From Saprospiraceae bacterium (lineage in GTDB: Bacteria > Bacteroidota > Bacteroidia > Chitinophagales > Saprospiraceae), in contig JAHDCU010000008.1 in assembly GCA_020629715.1 (NCBI GenBank), positions 124,001-188,000 on the forward strand: DNA of 64,000 nt, in the 5' to 3' direction. This document shows positions 55,908 to 64,000 of this stretch, piece after piece. Numbering within the stretch: the stretch's first letter is position 1; every line of letters starts with the position of its first letter. Made by a program: the position numbers and the translations under genes. A model generated the notes under the pieces. That model saw only the letters and a list, made by a program, of their open reading frames with translations. It was not told the origin of the DNA and searched no databases.

Positions 55908-56216
55908 TAAACCAAAGATTAATATTATAAAGCTTAGTTTTCAATATTCCTTGCGGTATTTATAGTGTTAGGATCGGCAGCTTCATATAGCAGCTTTGGA
56001 TTTGAGGATATGGTGATTTTACACATGCAGATGGCGGCATTTTTCAAATAACATTGAAAATATTTTTAAATAGAAAGAAAGCCTCGTAGTTTAAGGTTTA
56101 GTTATAAAAGCGACTTAATGTTAAGTGTATCTAATGCTTGTTATGCAACACTTCAAAATTTATGAATTGGAACGTAAAGCAAGTGAATCGTGTTTTTGAA
56201 TTAAAACAAAGAAACT
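55908..56216. other. Gene-free region with a weak hairpin
   Basis: No convincing ORF or RNA was recognised in these 309 bases. The arms TTTTCAA (56041-56047) and TTGAAAA (56054-56060), followed by TATTTTT, could be a weak AU-only terminator of the serine hydrolase transcript. The 150 bases before the BI-1 gene are AT-rich and must hold its promoter, but no clear TAnnTTTG box was found. Confidence 0.4.
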
Positions 56217-56960
56217 ATGGCTAAAAAGGACTTTTTTTCTTCTCGAAATCCAATACTTAAGGAGAAAGTATTTCAGCAAGGGCATGACACTACGCTCAAT
56301 TATGAAGATTCGGTCCCTATGACTATATCGGGGGCAGTCAATAAGACGATGATACTATTTGGAGTATTGTTAGCTACAAGCGTTATAAGCTACTATATGG
56401 CAACTTCGTTTTTGATGTGGACTGGTGCCATTGGAGGTCTTATTATGGTTTTTGTAGCGGTATTTAAACCACATACTTCAGCAGTTTCTGCCCCTGTATA
56501 TGCGGCATTTGAAGGTTTATTTATAGGGAGTATAACATACTTTTATGGTCAAGCCTTTGATGGTATTGTTTTTCAAGCGGTCATGTTAACCTTTGGAGCG
56601 CTCTTTATCATGTTGCTCATCTATAAATTTGAAATTATAAAGGTAACTGAGAAGCTTAAGACAGGAGTTATAATGGCTACGGGTACGGTCTTTATTATTT
56701 ATTTGATGGGATGGATATTTAGCTTGTTTGGCGCAAATCTACCGTATTTGCACGAAGGAGGATGGATGGGTATAGGTTTTAGTGTTGTGGTAATCGGAAT
56801 TGCAGCCATGAATTTACTTTTAGACTTTGATTTGTTTGAAAAAGGAGTAGAGAGTGGAGCACCACAATATATGGAGTGGTTTTGTGGTATGTCTTTAATG
56901 ATTACATTAGTATGGCTTTATATTGAGTTTTTGAGACTCCTATCATATCTACAGGATTAA
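56217..56960 (+). CDS. Bax inhibitor-1/YccA family membrane protein
   Basis: A 247-residue inner-membrane protein with seven hydrophobic helices. A charged N-terminus (AKKDFFSSRNPILKEKVF) and FEGLFIGSITYFYG, GAPQYMEWFCGMSLMITLVWLYIEFLRLL segments match the BI-1/YccA family, some of whose members leak calcium or interact with FtsH. The last two helices with the conserved W-L-Y-x-E-F-L are complete. It appears monocistronic. Confidence 0.93.
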   Translation: MAKKDFFSSRNPILKEKVFQQGHDTTLNYEDSVPMTISGAVNKTMILFGVLLATSVISYYMATSFLMWTGAIGGLIMVFVAVFKPHTSAVSAPVYAAFEGLFIGSITYFYGQAFDGIVFQAVMLTFGALFIMLLIYKFEIIKVTEKLKTGVIMATGTVFIIYLMGWIFSLFGANLPYLHEGGWMGIGFSVVVIGIAAMNLLLDFDLFEKGVESGAPQYMEWFCGMSLMITLVWLYIEFLRLLSYLQD

Positions 56961-57063
56961 AGTAGTATAAGCTCATATCGCTTAATTCGCAAGTAGGTTA
57001 TATATAAACGATTTTGATACTATAACTTTTGGTGAATGGAGCTTTTAAAAGCAGCTATAATTA

Positions 57064-57095
57064 TTGGCATATTTCAATATTAAAATTTATCTTTG
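57064..57095 (+). promoter_or_regulatory. Bacteroidota-type promoter of the L31 gene
   Basis: TTG (57064-57066) and TATCTTTG (57088-57095) are 21 bases apart, matching -33 and -7 elements. The -7 box continues as CGATCC, like the aconitase and gltX boxes. The ATG follows 23 bases after the -7 box, leaving a short leader. Confidence 0.7.
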
Positions 57096-57118
57096 CGATC
57101 CTTTAAAGAAATTCGACT

Positions 57119-57397
57119 ATGAAAAAAGATATTCATCCAGAAAATTATAGAAAGGTAGTCTTCAAAGATCTATCTAATGATTTTACATTTATTACTAAAT
57201 CATGTGCAGCTTCTAAAGAAACAATCACATGGGAAGACGGTAATGAATATCCACTCGTCAAATGTGAGATCACATCGGAGTCTCACCCGTTCTTCACTGG
57301 TAAAATGAAGTTTGTAGATACTGCGGGTCGAATCGACAAATTTAACAAGAAGTTCGCAAAATTTGCGAAAAAGCAACCTGCCCAAGCAGAAGAATAA
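57119..57397 (+). CDS. rpmE: 50S ribosomal protein L31, type B
   Basis: A 92-residue ribosomal protein of the large subunit. [18 protein letters not shown] and [25 protein letters not shown] are typical. It has no C-x-x-C zinc pair, so it is the type B (zinc-independent) paralogue. The Lys/Ala-rich acidic tail (KKQPAQAEE) is common in Bacteroidota. It is monocistronic, framed by its own promoter and terminator. Confidence 0.97.
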   Translation: MKKDIHPENYRKVVFKDLSNDFTFITKSCAASKETITWEDGNEYPLVKCEITSESHPFFTGKMKFVDTAGRIDKFNKKFAKFAKKQPAQAEE

Positions 57398-57408
57398 AAA
57401 GAATAAAG

Positions 57409-57434
57409 GCCCTGATTATCAGGGCTTTTTTTTT
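57409..57434 (+). terminator. Intrinsic terminator of the L31 gene
   Basis: Perfect arms GCCCTGA (57409-57415) and TCAGGGC (57419-57425) with loop TTA, followed by a run of nine T. A textbook Rho-independent terminator beginning 11 bases after the L31 stop codon. Confidence 0.93.
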
Positions 57435-57498
57435 GGAATAATTTAAGAGAACGGTACAGTACAATGACTTATTTTTGTATTAGTATCAGGATATAGCC

Positions 57499-58710
57499 AT
57501 GAAGAATATCATATTATTTGATGACCAAGAGTGGAAGCAACTCTTACCTTTGACCTACACCAAGCCCGTATCTGAGCTCCGAGTAGGTATATTGACCATT
57601 AGGGAAAAATGGGAAACGTACTTAGGTGGAGAAGCCAGCTATATCACTCAGGATTATTTAGCAGAAAAATATGCTATCAATATACAGGATGACAATTATA
57701 TCATCAACGGTTCGGTATTGCCATCGCCTAAGCTATTGTCCTTTATCGAGCAGTTAAAAATTCATGAGGCGATATTAGATGGGGACGAGCTCATTGCTGC
57801 AAGGCTTGATAGAGAGCGTTTTGATCTACTCATCAATGAAGAACCCATTGAGGAGATGGTAGGTATAGATATTTCTAATGAAGAAAATCTGTATTCAAGA
57901 CTATCAAGGCCACATGATATCTTCTCACTCAACGAACAAGAAATTAAGAAAGACTTTAAGCTGATTACCAAAAACAGGAGATCTCAAGATATCTCAGATA
58001 CTAATCAGGTCCTAAATCCAGAAAATATATTTATCGAGAAAGGGGCAAAAGTAGAATGTGCAATACTGAATGCGACTCATGGTCCTATATATATCGGCAG
58101 AGATGCTGAAATTATGGAGGGGAGTATCGTAAGAGGTCCATTGGCAATGTGTAATAATTCAGTCCTAAAGTTAGGAACTAAGATATACGGAGCAACTACA
58201 CTAGGACCATACTGTAAAGTCGGTGGAGAAGTCAATAACTCGGTATTGCAAGGCTACTCGAGTAAAGCGCATGATGGTTTTCTAGGTAACTCTGTGATCG
58301 GAGAATGGTGTAACCTCGGAGCAGATACCAATAATAGTAATTTGAAGAATAACTACGACGAGGTTAAGCTTTGGGATTATACGGAAGAACGATTTACTAA
58401 AACGGGTTTACAGTTCTGTGGTCTGATCATGGGAGATCATAGCAAGTGTGGTATCAATACGATGTTCAATACGGGTACTGTTGTCGGTGTATCTACTAAT
58501 ATCTATGGGAGTGGATTCCCCAGAAATTTTGTACCAAGTTTTGCTTGGGGAGGAGCAAGTGGATTCTCTACGTATAGGCTCAACAAGGTGTATGATGTAG
58601 CAAAGAAAGTAATGAGGCGCCGAAATCTTGAGCTTACTCAAGAAGATCAGAAAATACTAGAGCATATATTCCTCAAGACTGCAATGTTCAGAAATTGGGA
58701 GAAAGCGTAA
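57499..58710 (+). CDS. GlmU-like sugar-nucleotidyltransferase/acetyltransferase-fold protein
   Basis: A 403-residue protein. The N-terminal ~190 residues are a degenerate nucleotidyltransferase-like domain (ILFDDQEWKQLLPLTYTKP). The C-terminal ~180 residues form a left-handed beta-helix with hexapeptide repeats (GPIYIGRDAEIMEGSIVRGP, LGPYCKVGGEV). This is the GlmU-like family widespread in Bacteroidota. The typical GlmU N-terminal G-x-G-T-R-M is absent, so pyrophosphorylase activity is doubtful. It overlaps the next gene by 16 bases. Confidence 0.85.
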   Translation: MKNIILFDDQEWKQLLPLTYTKPVSELRVGILTIREKWETYLGGEASYITQDYLAEKYAINIQDDNYIINGSVLPSPKLLSFIEQLKIHEAILDGDELIAARLDRERFDLLINEEPIEEMVGIDISNEENLYSRLSRPHDIFSLNEQEIKKDFKLITKNRRSQDISDTNQVLNPENIFIEKGAKVECAILNATHGPIYIGRDAEIMEGSIVRGPLAMCNNSVLKLGTKIYGATTLGPYCKVGGEVNNSVLQGYSSKAHDGFLGNSVIGEWCNLGADTNNSNLKNNYDEVKLWDYTEERFTKTGLQFCGLIMGDHSKCGINTMFNTGTVVGVSTNIYGSGFPRNFVPSFAWGGASGFSTYRLNKVYDVAKKVMRRRNLELTQEDQKILEHIFLKTAMFRNWEKA

Positions 58711-59387
58711 TACATATCCCGTGGTGGAAACGCTTTTGGAGCTATTTTTCTGACGTACTTATTGAGCATCAAGTTTCAGAGTTTCAAGATGACTTGTATC
58801 TGCTTCTTTCCAAGGGAAGATATCAGCTTTGTACAGACGACGCCATCTATTCTTACGATGATAAATATGAAAATTTTACCGGTTTATTTGATCAACTACG
58901 ATTAGATAGACTTCCTGGTAAAAAGGTTTTGATTTTAGGGATGGGGCTAGCTAGCATACCATATATTTTGGAGTATAAACTTGCTCTAAATCATTTCAAA
59001 TATGACTGTGTAGAAATCGATGAAGCCGTAGTTAGCCTCGCTTCCAAATACAGTCTTCCAAGACTGCAATCACAGGTAAATACGATCATAGCTGACGCAG
59101 AGCAATATGTTAATTATTGCAACCAACAGTATGATATGATCTGTGTAGATATTTTTCATGGTACTGATATCCCGTTGGAATTTCAGTCTCATGATTTTTT
59201 ATCGGCCCTTTCGGATATTTGTAGCCATCAAGGACTTATTGTTATCAATAGATTAGCATTTACCAACGAGGATCAACAGGCAAGCCAGCGCTATTTTGAT
59301 CAAGTATTTAGTAGTAAATATAGCGATGCCAGTCTCATACCTGTCAAGGGGAATTATATGCTTATCAACGATAGCCGATACCTTTAA
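58695..59387 (+). CDS. Spermidine-synthase-like methyltransferase
   Basis: A 230-residue Rossmann-fold protein. VLILGMGLASIPYIL (glycine-rich SAM loop), DCVEIDEAVVSLASKY (acidic ribose-binding end of strand 2) and DMICVDIFHG match spermine/spermidine-synthase-like proteins. The polyamine-specific catalytic residues are not clear, so it may be a methyltransferase with an unknown substrate. The start is TTG 58695 inside the previous gene; no ATG exists before the SAM loop, so the overlap is probably real. Confidence 0.8.
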   Translation: MGESVIHIPWWKRFWSYFSDVLIEHQVSEFQDDLYLLLSKGRYQLCTDDAIYSYDDKYENFTGLFDQLRLDRLPGKKVLILGMGLASIPYILEYKLALNHFKYDCVEIDEAVVSLASKYSLPRLQSQVNTIIADAEQYVNYCNQQYDMICVDIFHGTDIPLEFQSHDFLSALSDICSHQGLIVINRLAFTNEDQQASQRYFDQVFSSKYSDASLIPVKGNYMLINDSRYL

Positions 59388-59463
59388 GTATTAAAAACCT
59401 TTCTACAAACTCTATCACTCCTTGCAATGTTGTACATTCGTATTAATAGAAAAGTAAAAGAAG

Positions 59464-60072
59464 ATGTTTACCATAAATATATACCTTAAACTAGCGATTA
59501 TTGCGGTCTGTTTTATCGGAGGAGGAATACTCACAGCCATGTATGGCTTTGGATATACTTGGATATTATTCTTGATAGGTATTGTTTTTTTAGCCAGTTA
59601 TATCTTACTTGGTACAGTACAATCTACAGCAGAGCTCGTGCAGCGCCAAGAGTTCGAAGCTGCTGAGAAAAGACTAGCGTTGACACTCTCCCCTAAGTTA
59701 TTGTATGTGGTCAACAGAGCATTTTACTATATTATCAAAGGTTCTCTTGCTATGCAGGATAAGAAGAATGATGTGGCAGAGGACTATTTTCAGCAAGCAT
59801 TGGACCTAAAACTTCCTTCTGATAATGAGCGAGGTATGGTACTCATACAACTTGCTAATATCAATGCGATGCGTAGTAAGTGGAATGCTGCTAAAAACTA
59901 TCACCGTCAAGCGAAAAAACTAAAAATAACAGAGCAAGGTCTTAAGGATCAAATGCTCATGTTTGAGCGTAACCTTCAACAAAGTGGTACTATGAAATCT
60001 GCTGGTGCAGGTCGCCGTGGTGCTCAGATGATGCGTCCTGGCGGTAAGCGTAGGAGACCAAAGATGAGATAA
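59464..60072 (+). CDS. Membrane protein with TPR-like domain and basic tail
   Basis: Unrecognised 202-residue protein. Two membrane helices (residues ~8-25 and 30-50) are followed by two to three TPR-like helices (YFQQALDLKLPSDNERGMVLIQLANINAM in pieces), exposed to the cytoplasm. The final ~30 residues are strongly basic (GRRGAQMMRPGGKRRRPKMR), suggesting nucleic-acid or membrane contact. It lies 76 bases after the spermidine-synthase-like gene and may share its transcript. No function can be assigned. Confidence 0.65.
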   Translation: MFTINIYLKLAIIAVCFIGGGILTAMYGFGYTWILFLIGIVFLASYILLGTVQSTAELVQRQEFEAAEKRLALTLSPKLLYVVNRAFYYIIKGSLAMQDKKNDVAEDYFQQALDLKLPSDNERGMVLIQLANINAMRSKWNAAKNYHRQAKKLKITEQGLKDQMLMFERNLQQSGTMKSAGAGRRGAQMMRPGGKRRRPKMR

Positions 60073-60104
60073 ATTCTTTCGGTAATCGATGGTCATAATT
60101 TGTA

Positions 60105-60161
60105 TATCGCTAGTATAGCTCTAATATTATGTTGCATATGATACAACTGGGTATAGCGATA
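60105..60161. repeat. Inverted repeat between convergent genes
   Basis: Eight-base arms TATCGCTA (60105-60112) and TAGCGATA (60154-60161) enclose a 41-base loop that holds a smaller GTTG...CAAC hairpin. It lies between the convergent TPR-membrane and Lnb genes. No T-run follows, so it is not a classical terminator. Confidence 0.45.
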
Positions 60162-60196
60162 ATACTTACGCATTAGAAATTAACCCTAAATCCCAA

Positions 60197-61378
60197 TTAT
60201 ACGAAATACCTTGTCGACTTTGGCGTCTGATTTATAACCCTGAACATTATACCAAGGAGTATGATCTGAATAGGAAGAAAAGCAGGATGATAATATTGTG
60301 GGATAATTAAAAATAGAATCGGTACTATTGCATTGCATGCACCTAAAAACCATGCTAATTTTTTCTGCGAGTTTTTAAAATATTTCCCCAGTAGAAGGAG
60401 ATATAATGGGTTAGCCCAGATCAAGTTCCAGTTTAAAGCTGTAGCGCCATGATCAGTAAAAAACCAAAGGAATATGATAATACAACCTACAATGCTAATG
60501 CCTATCAACACTAAAATTTCAATTATTCTAAATAGACTAATCTTTCCATTTGACAACAAGAGAAAACTTAAGAGTAAAAGCCCCCAAAACACAAGAAGCG
60601 GATTAAACCAAGGTCGCTCTGCTCGGATTAGTCTTTCGCTTTTGTAATCTATCAGGGTGATATTCTCTGAAATAAGCGGCTTTCCTGATACCGTAGCTTG
60701 AGCAAAATAATACTCAAGGTATTCTGGCAAGAACATTTGCTGAGTTATACTTGCCTCTTTGTCTGCCTTACTTCCAATAACAAGATCGATCCCAAAATCA
60801 GACCACGGGAGACCGGTCAGAAACTCATCGAGCAGATTTCTGAAACTTAGTGACTCCGTTTTTATCTCTCCCCAATCTATGGTCTGCGATAAGGCATTGC
60901 TGGTCAATCCTTCTAGTCTAGTTGCGCAGTTGTCATAGAAAAAATCATAAGGGTACTCTACGTTTTCAGGCTTAAGGTTTTCTTCTATTGCCATCAAAAG
61001 ATTTTTAGCTTGTAGAGAATCTAAATTCAGTACTTGTTCTCTTACACTTCTGTGATCTCGTCGATATTCATACATGAAATTATCCTTAGGGGCAACACTA
61101 AGGTAATAGGGTAACTGCCCTTTCATAAATTTCAAATAAAAGTTAGGAGTACGAGTATTGAAGGTGCCGTAATTGAATATATAATCAGTATTTCTAGTTG
61201 AGTCTATGACTCTTAAGGCGCTGTGTCCAAAAGTGGAATAAAGCTCTGATCCAGGGTCACATGTGATCAAGGAAATTCTAAAGTTTTGTGCTTGCAGGTT
61301 CGGCGTAATTACCAAATAACAAAGAACAACACCTAGTATAGATAATAGCTTATGAAAAGTATATATATGTCGGTTCAT
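60197..61378 (-). CDS. DUF4105 (Lnb-type) lipoprotein N-acyltransferase candidate
   Basis: A 393-residue envelope protein. A signal peptide ends at about LQAQ. The periplasmic domain (~residues 35-250) carries STFGHSALRV with a conserved His and YDFFYDNCATR with a conserved Cys, the pattern of DUF4105. Four to five membrane helices follow from ~265. DUF4105 proteins (Lnb) have been reported as the lipoprotein N-acyltransferase of Bacteroidota, replacing Lnt; I recall this and could not check it. The many lipoproteins here fit that role. Confidence 0.8.
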   Translation of the reverse strand: MNRHIYTFHKLLSILGVVLCYLVITPNLQAQNFRISLITCDPGSELYSTFGHSALRVIDSTRNTDYIFNYGTFNTRTPNFYLKFMKGQLPYYLSVAPKDNFMYEYRRDHRSVREQVLNLDSLQAKNLLMAIEENLKPENVEYPYDFFYDNCATRLEGLTSNALSQTIDWGEIKTESLSFRNLLDEFLTGLPWSDFGIDLVIGSKADKEASITQQMFLPEYLEYYFAQATVSGKPLISENITLIDYKSERLIRAERPWFNPLLVFWGLLLLSFLLLSNGKISLFRIIEILVLIGISIVGCIIIFLWFFTDHGATALNWNLIWANPLYLLLLGKYFKNSQKKLAWFLGACNAIVPILFLIIPQYYHPAFLPIQIILLGIMFRVINQTPKSTRYFV

Positions 61379-61403
61379 CTTTCAGGATGAAAATACTAAA
61401 ATA

Positions 61404-62024
61404 TCAATTTAATACCTCAAGATTGTCGAAACGATACCCCATAGATCCATAATACTCTAGAATCTTTGGTAATACAACTTTTATTTTTTCAATTGTTTTG
61501 AGGCTATCGTGCATGACGATGATAGACCCGTTTTGAGTATTATTGATCACATTACGAAAGCAAGTATCTGCATCGATCTGCTGATCAAAATCCCCACTTA
61601 GGACATCCCACATCACGATGGTGTATTGATCTGATATTTCCCGTACTTGATTAGGAGTGATCCTACCGTATGGTGGACGAAACAAAGTAGTATCATTTAA
61701 GGGTTCACAATGAGTTATGTTATCATTGTATTTAGAGTTTTCAGTAGTCCAACCAGATAAATGATTGAATGTATGATTACCTACAGAATGCCCTTCTTCT
61801 TTGATACGATCATATATAGTGGGATGTTTTTGGATATTTTCACCTACACAAAAAAAACTTGCCTTTGCATTATACTCCCGAAGTACATCTAGTATCCAAG
61901 GTGTTGCTTCAGGAATAGGTCCATCGTCAAATGTTATGTAGAGTACCTTTTCTTCTGGCTTCATTCGCCATATCAGATTAGGGAAGAGGTTTTGAATTAA
62001 AGATGGTGTCTTGGTAAGGTACAT
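61404..62024 (-). CDS. Polysaccharide deacetylase family protein (NodB-like)
   Basis: A 206-residue carbohydrate esterase family 4 protein. YITFDDGPIPEAT (catalytic Asp), HSVGNHTFNH (metal-binding HxxxH), LFRPPYGRIT and VMWDVLSGDFD, MHDSLKT are the five NodB motifs in order. It may deacetylate peptidoglycan or another polymer. A hydrophobic N-terminus is weak, so location is unclear. It ends 25 bases before the Lnb-type gene and both are on the minus strand, probably co-transcribed. Confidence 0.93.
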   Translation of the reverse strand: MYLTKTPSLIQNLFPNLIWRMKPEEKVLYITFDDGPIPEATPWILDVLREYNAKASFFCVGENIQKHPTIYDRIKEEGHSVGNHTFNHLSGWTTENSKYNDNITHCEPLNDTTLFRPPYGRITPNQVREISDQYTIVMWDVLSGDFDQQIDADTCFRNVINNTQNGSIIVMHDSLKTIEKIKVVLPKILEYYGSMGYRFDNLEVLN

Positions 62025-62053
62025 CTATGTGTTTAATTTGACTATGGAATGCT

Positions 62054-62061
62054 TACTTTTG
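62054..62061 (+). promoter_or_regulatory. Candidate -7 box of gltX
   Basis: TACTTTTG matches TAnnTTTG and continues as CAATCC, as at the aconitase and L31 genes. Initiation nearby would leave a leader of roughly 80 bases before the ATG. No TTTG lies at the ideal -33 spacing. Confidence 0.5.
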
Positions 62062-62151
62062 CAATCCTTTTTGATTTATCCAAGTATGAAACGTCAGAAA
62101 TCATCGTTTGCTGCTAGATAATACATAATAATTTGAAAGAAAGTAGAGATT

Positions 62152-63690
62152 ATGGCTCGTAAAGTACGTGTAAGATTTGCACCATCACCCACAGGTCCGC
62201 TCAATGTGGGTGGATTAAGGACTGCATTATATGATTATTTATTTGCTAAAAAACATGACGGTGACTTTGTACTGAGGATAGAAGATACTGATCGTCTAAG
62301 GGAAGTGCCTGGAACTGAAGCTTATATTTTGGAAGCTCTTCAGTGGGCTGGTATTAGCCCAGATGAGGGCCCAGGGATAGGTGGTGATTATGGCCCATAT
62401 CGACAATCAGAAAGAGCAGATTTGTACCAAAAGTATGCGGATGAGCTCATCTCAAAAGGGAAAGCATATTATGCTTTTGATACGCCGGAGGCTTTGGATG
62501 AACTTAGAGCAAATGCAGAGAAAGATGGCGGTTCATTTAGATACGATCATAGCGTTAGGGAAAGTCTAGATACTAGTTTATCTATGAGTGATGAAGCTCT
62601 TAACGTAAGACTCTCAAGTGGAGACCCATATACCATAAGACTAAAAATTATCGCAGGTACAACTATATCTTTTGATGATACGGTAAGAGAGAAAGTAAGC
62701 TTTAGTACTGATCAGATGGATGATAAGATTATCATGAAAGCTGATGGTATGCCGACCTATCATTTGGCAAATATAGTGGATGATCACTTAATGGAAATCA
62801 CACATGTGATCCGTGGTGAAGAGTGGCTCAGTAGTACTCCACATCATGTATTTATGTATGACGCTTTAGGATGGGAGATGCCTACATTTTCGCATCTGCC
62901 TCTGATTTTGAAACCTGTAGGAAAAGGAAAATTGAGTAAGCGAGATAGTGCAAAATTTGGGTTTCCTGTATTCCCTTTGGACTGGCATAATGCTGATGGT
63001 GGATTGGAATTTGATGGTTTTCGTGAGGCAGGATTTATCCCTCAAGCTGTGATCAATTTTTTAGCATTTTTAGGTTGGAATCCAGGTACGGAGCAAGAAA
63101 TTTTTGATCTTCCATCTTTGGTAGAAGCATTTTCATTGGACAAGATCGGCAAATCAGGAGCTCGATTTGACTTCGATAAAGCCAAATGGTTCAATCAACA
63201 ATATATGATACAGATGGCAGATGAGGATCTGGCCAAGGAAGCAAAAGTATTTTTTGATGATTCAGTTAGTCATGATATGATTATTACCGTTTGTAAGTTA
63301 TTCAAAGAGCGAGTATATAGTCTGAAAGAGTTGCCAGAAGTATCAACATACTTATTTTCGGCTCCAACGGAATACGACGAAAAAACCATCAGAAAACGTT
63401 ATAAGATTGAAAATAAAGAGGCTATTCAAGACATTATTTCTTCGCTCAATGCACTAGATTCTTTCGAAGCAGATGCTATTCAAAGTACAATAAAAGGCAA
63501 AATTGAAGTGCAAGAATTAAAGTTCGGAGAGATACTTCCTGTATTTAGAATTGCCCTTACAGGTACGCTAAAGGGGCCTGATATTTTTGAAGTAATAGCT
63601 GCATTAGGGAAAGATGAGATGACATCACGAATGGGTGCAGGCTTGGATGTGTTTGATGCGATTTGGAAAGCCAAACATGAGCAAGCTTAA
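62152..63690 (+). CDS. gltX: Glutamate-tRNA ligase
   Basis: A 512-residue class I aminoacyl-tRNA synthetase that charges tRNA-Glu. APSPTGPLNVGGLRTALYDY is the HIGH region, RIEDTDRLREVP follows, and GKLSKRDSA is the KMSKS region. The C-terminal anticodon-binding part is full length. The first His of the HIGH motif reads Asn here (LNVGG instead of LHIGG), which is unusual. ATG 62152 gives the expected N-terminus. Confidence 0.96.
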   Translation: MARKVRVRFAPSPTGPLNVGGLRTALYDYLFAKKHDGDFVLRIEDTDRLREVPGTEAYILEALQWAGISPDEGPGIGGDYGPYRQSERADLYQKYADELISKGKAYYAFDTPEALDELRANAEKDGGSFRYDHSVRESLDTSLSMSDEALNVRLSSGDPYTIRLKIIAGTTISFDDTVREKVSFSTDQMDDKIIMKADGMPTYHLANIVDDHLMEITHVIRGEEWLSSTPHHVFMYDALGWEMPTFSHLPLILKPVGKGKLSKRDSAKFGFPVFPLDWHNADGGLEFDGFREAGFIPQAVINFLAFLGWNPGTEQEIFDLPSLVEAFSLDKIGKSGARFDFDKAKWFNQQYMIQMADEDLAKEAKVFFDDSVSHDMIITVCKLFKERVYSLKELPEVSTYLFSAPTEYDEKTIRKRYKIENKEAIQDIISSLNALDSFEADAIQSTIKGKIEVQELKFGEILPVFRIALTGTLKGPDIFEVIAALGKDEMTSRMGAGLDVFDAIWKAKHEQA

Positions 63691-63693
63691 GGC

Positions 63694-64000
63694 ATGAAAG
63701 CACCTTTAATCAAAGCACATTTAGAAGCATATAAAAATACTCTATCAGAGTCCAATGATTACTATAGCGCCTTTATTTTCGGGGTGCTGAGTAGATTTCA
63801 AAAATATTGGGATATAGATGCATCCGATTTTGGTGGTATGTTTGATCAGGTATTTAAAAATGAAGTTTCTAATACATTATGGTCGGCTGACCAATATCGC
63901 CCAAAAGAACTCATGCTTTTGATGATCAAACAGGATAAAGAGTTTGCAAGATTTATGTTCAAAGACTTATTCGATGAACAAAAAGACTTTCATGGACGGG
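63694..64000 (+). CDS. Hypothetical protein, 3' end cut off by the window
   Basis: Starts at ATG 63694, four bases after the gltX stop, and stays open to the end of the window (102 codons). The visible N-terminus (MKAPLIKAHLEAYKNTLSES, then YYSAFIFGVLSRFQKYW) is helical and aromatic-rich, with no signal peptide. The close spacing suggests co-transcription with gltX. No family is recognised. Confidence 0.65.
   Translation, partial: MKAPLIKAHLEAYKNTLSESNDYYSAFIFGVLSRFQKYWDIDASDFGGMFDQVFKNEVSNTLWSADQYRPKELMLLMIKQDKEFARFMFKDLFDEQKDFHGR

Noticed and set aside
1-64000. Search for CRISPR arrays, insertion sequences, tRNA genes and prophage
   Set aside because: No regular spacer-repeat pattern, transposase motif, cloverleaf or phage structural gene was recognised by eye; a tRNA scan would be needed to exclude tRNAs fully.

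Overview
The window looks like chromosomal DNA from a member of the Bacteroidota, most likely a Saprospiraceae-type bacterium. Five large secreted proteins end in type IX secretion (T9SS) sorting domains: one type B (gliding-motility-associated C-terminal domain) and four type A. Many signal-peptide proteins and lipoproteins are present. Shine-Dalgarno sequences are weak or absent, TTG and GTG starts are frequent, several -7 boxes fit the Bacteroidota pattern TAnnTTTG, and one dockerin-like module has a form I associate with Saprospiraceae. No rRNA, tRNA, CRISPR array, insertion sequence or prophage was recognised.

Layout. 1-4.0 kb: the end of a T9SS adhesin-like gene and a convergent aconitase. 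4.1-6.0 kb: a small lipoprotein and a compact AT-rich pair, an OLD/RecF-like ATPase and a small TOPRIM-like protein. 6-12.5 kb: a GCS2-CBS fusion, a lipoprotein, a small isomerase-like protein, an MFS carrier and a zinc metalloprotease. 12.5-16.1 kb: an XRE regulator with a palindromic operator candidate, then dnaB, a ParE/antitoxin pair (antitoxin only 58 aa) and a pseudouridine synthase. 16.1-19.6 kb: a coiled-coil exported protein and an ABC exporter. 19.6-24.1 kb: a TMEM220-like protein and a tight TPR/BlaI/M56-TonB sensor operon with a candidate operator-promoter. 24.1-28.5 kb: a DinB-like protein whose start codon lies inside a hairpin, a Fur-family regulator, small membrane proteins, a DUF937 protein, a glucosaminidase and an outer-membrane barrel. 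28.7-33.6 kb: two T9SS proteins, one dockerin-bearing and one with four cohesin-like modules. 33.8-45 kb: mostly housekeeping (glycosyltransferase, OsmC, START protein, DUF819 carrier, nuclease, kelch protein, NadA, RsmI-like methylase, SH3 protein, PGI/PMI, YraN). 45-56 kb: prolyl oligopeptidase, a DUF4331 protein with an internal duplication, a TPR lipoprotein, a membrane-tethered OmpR-type regulator and a divergent serine hydrolase. 56-64 kb: BI-1 protein, ribosomal protein L31, GlmU-like and spermidine-synthase-like proteins, an Lnb-type protein, a polysaccharide deacetylase, GltX and a cut-off unknown gene.

How the genes may work together. The surface proteins share the T9SS export route. 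The TPR/BlaI/M56 operon looks like a self-contained envelope-sensing circuit. The DUF4331/TPR pair and the tethered regulator/serine-hydrolase pair look like local functional units. The strongest candidates for little-described systems are the ATPase/TOPRIM-like pair, the TPR-BlaI-M56/plug/TonB operon and the cohesin/dockerin pair. All functions are read from sequence by eye, without any database search.
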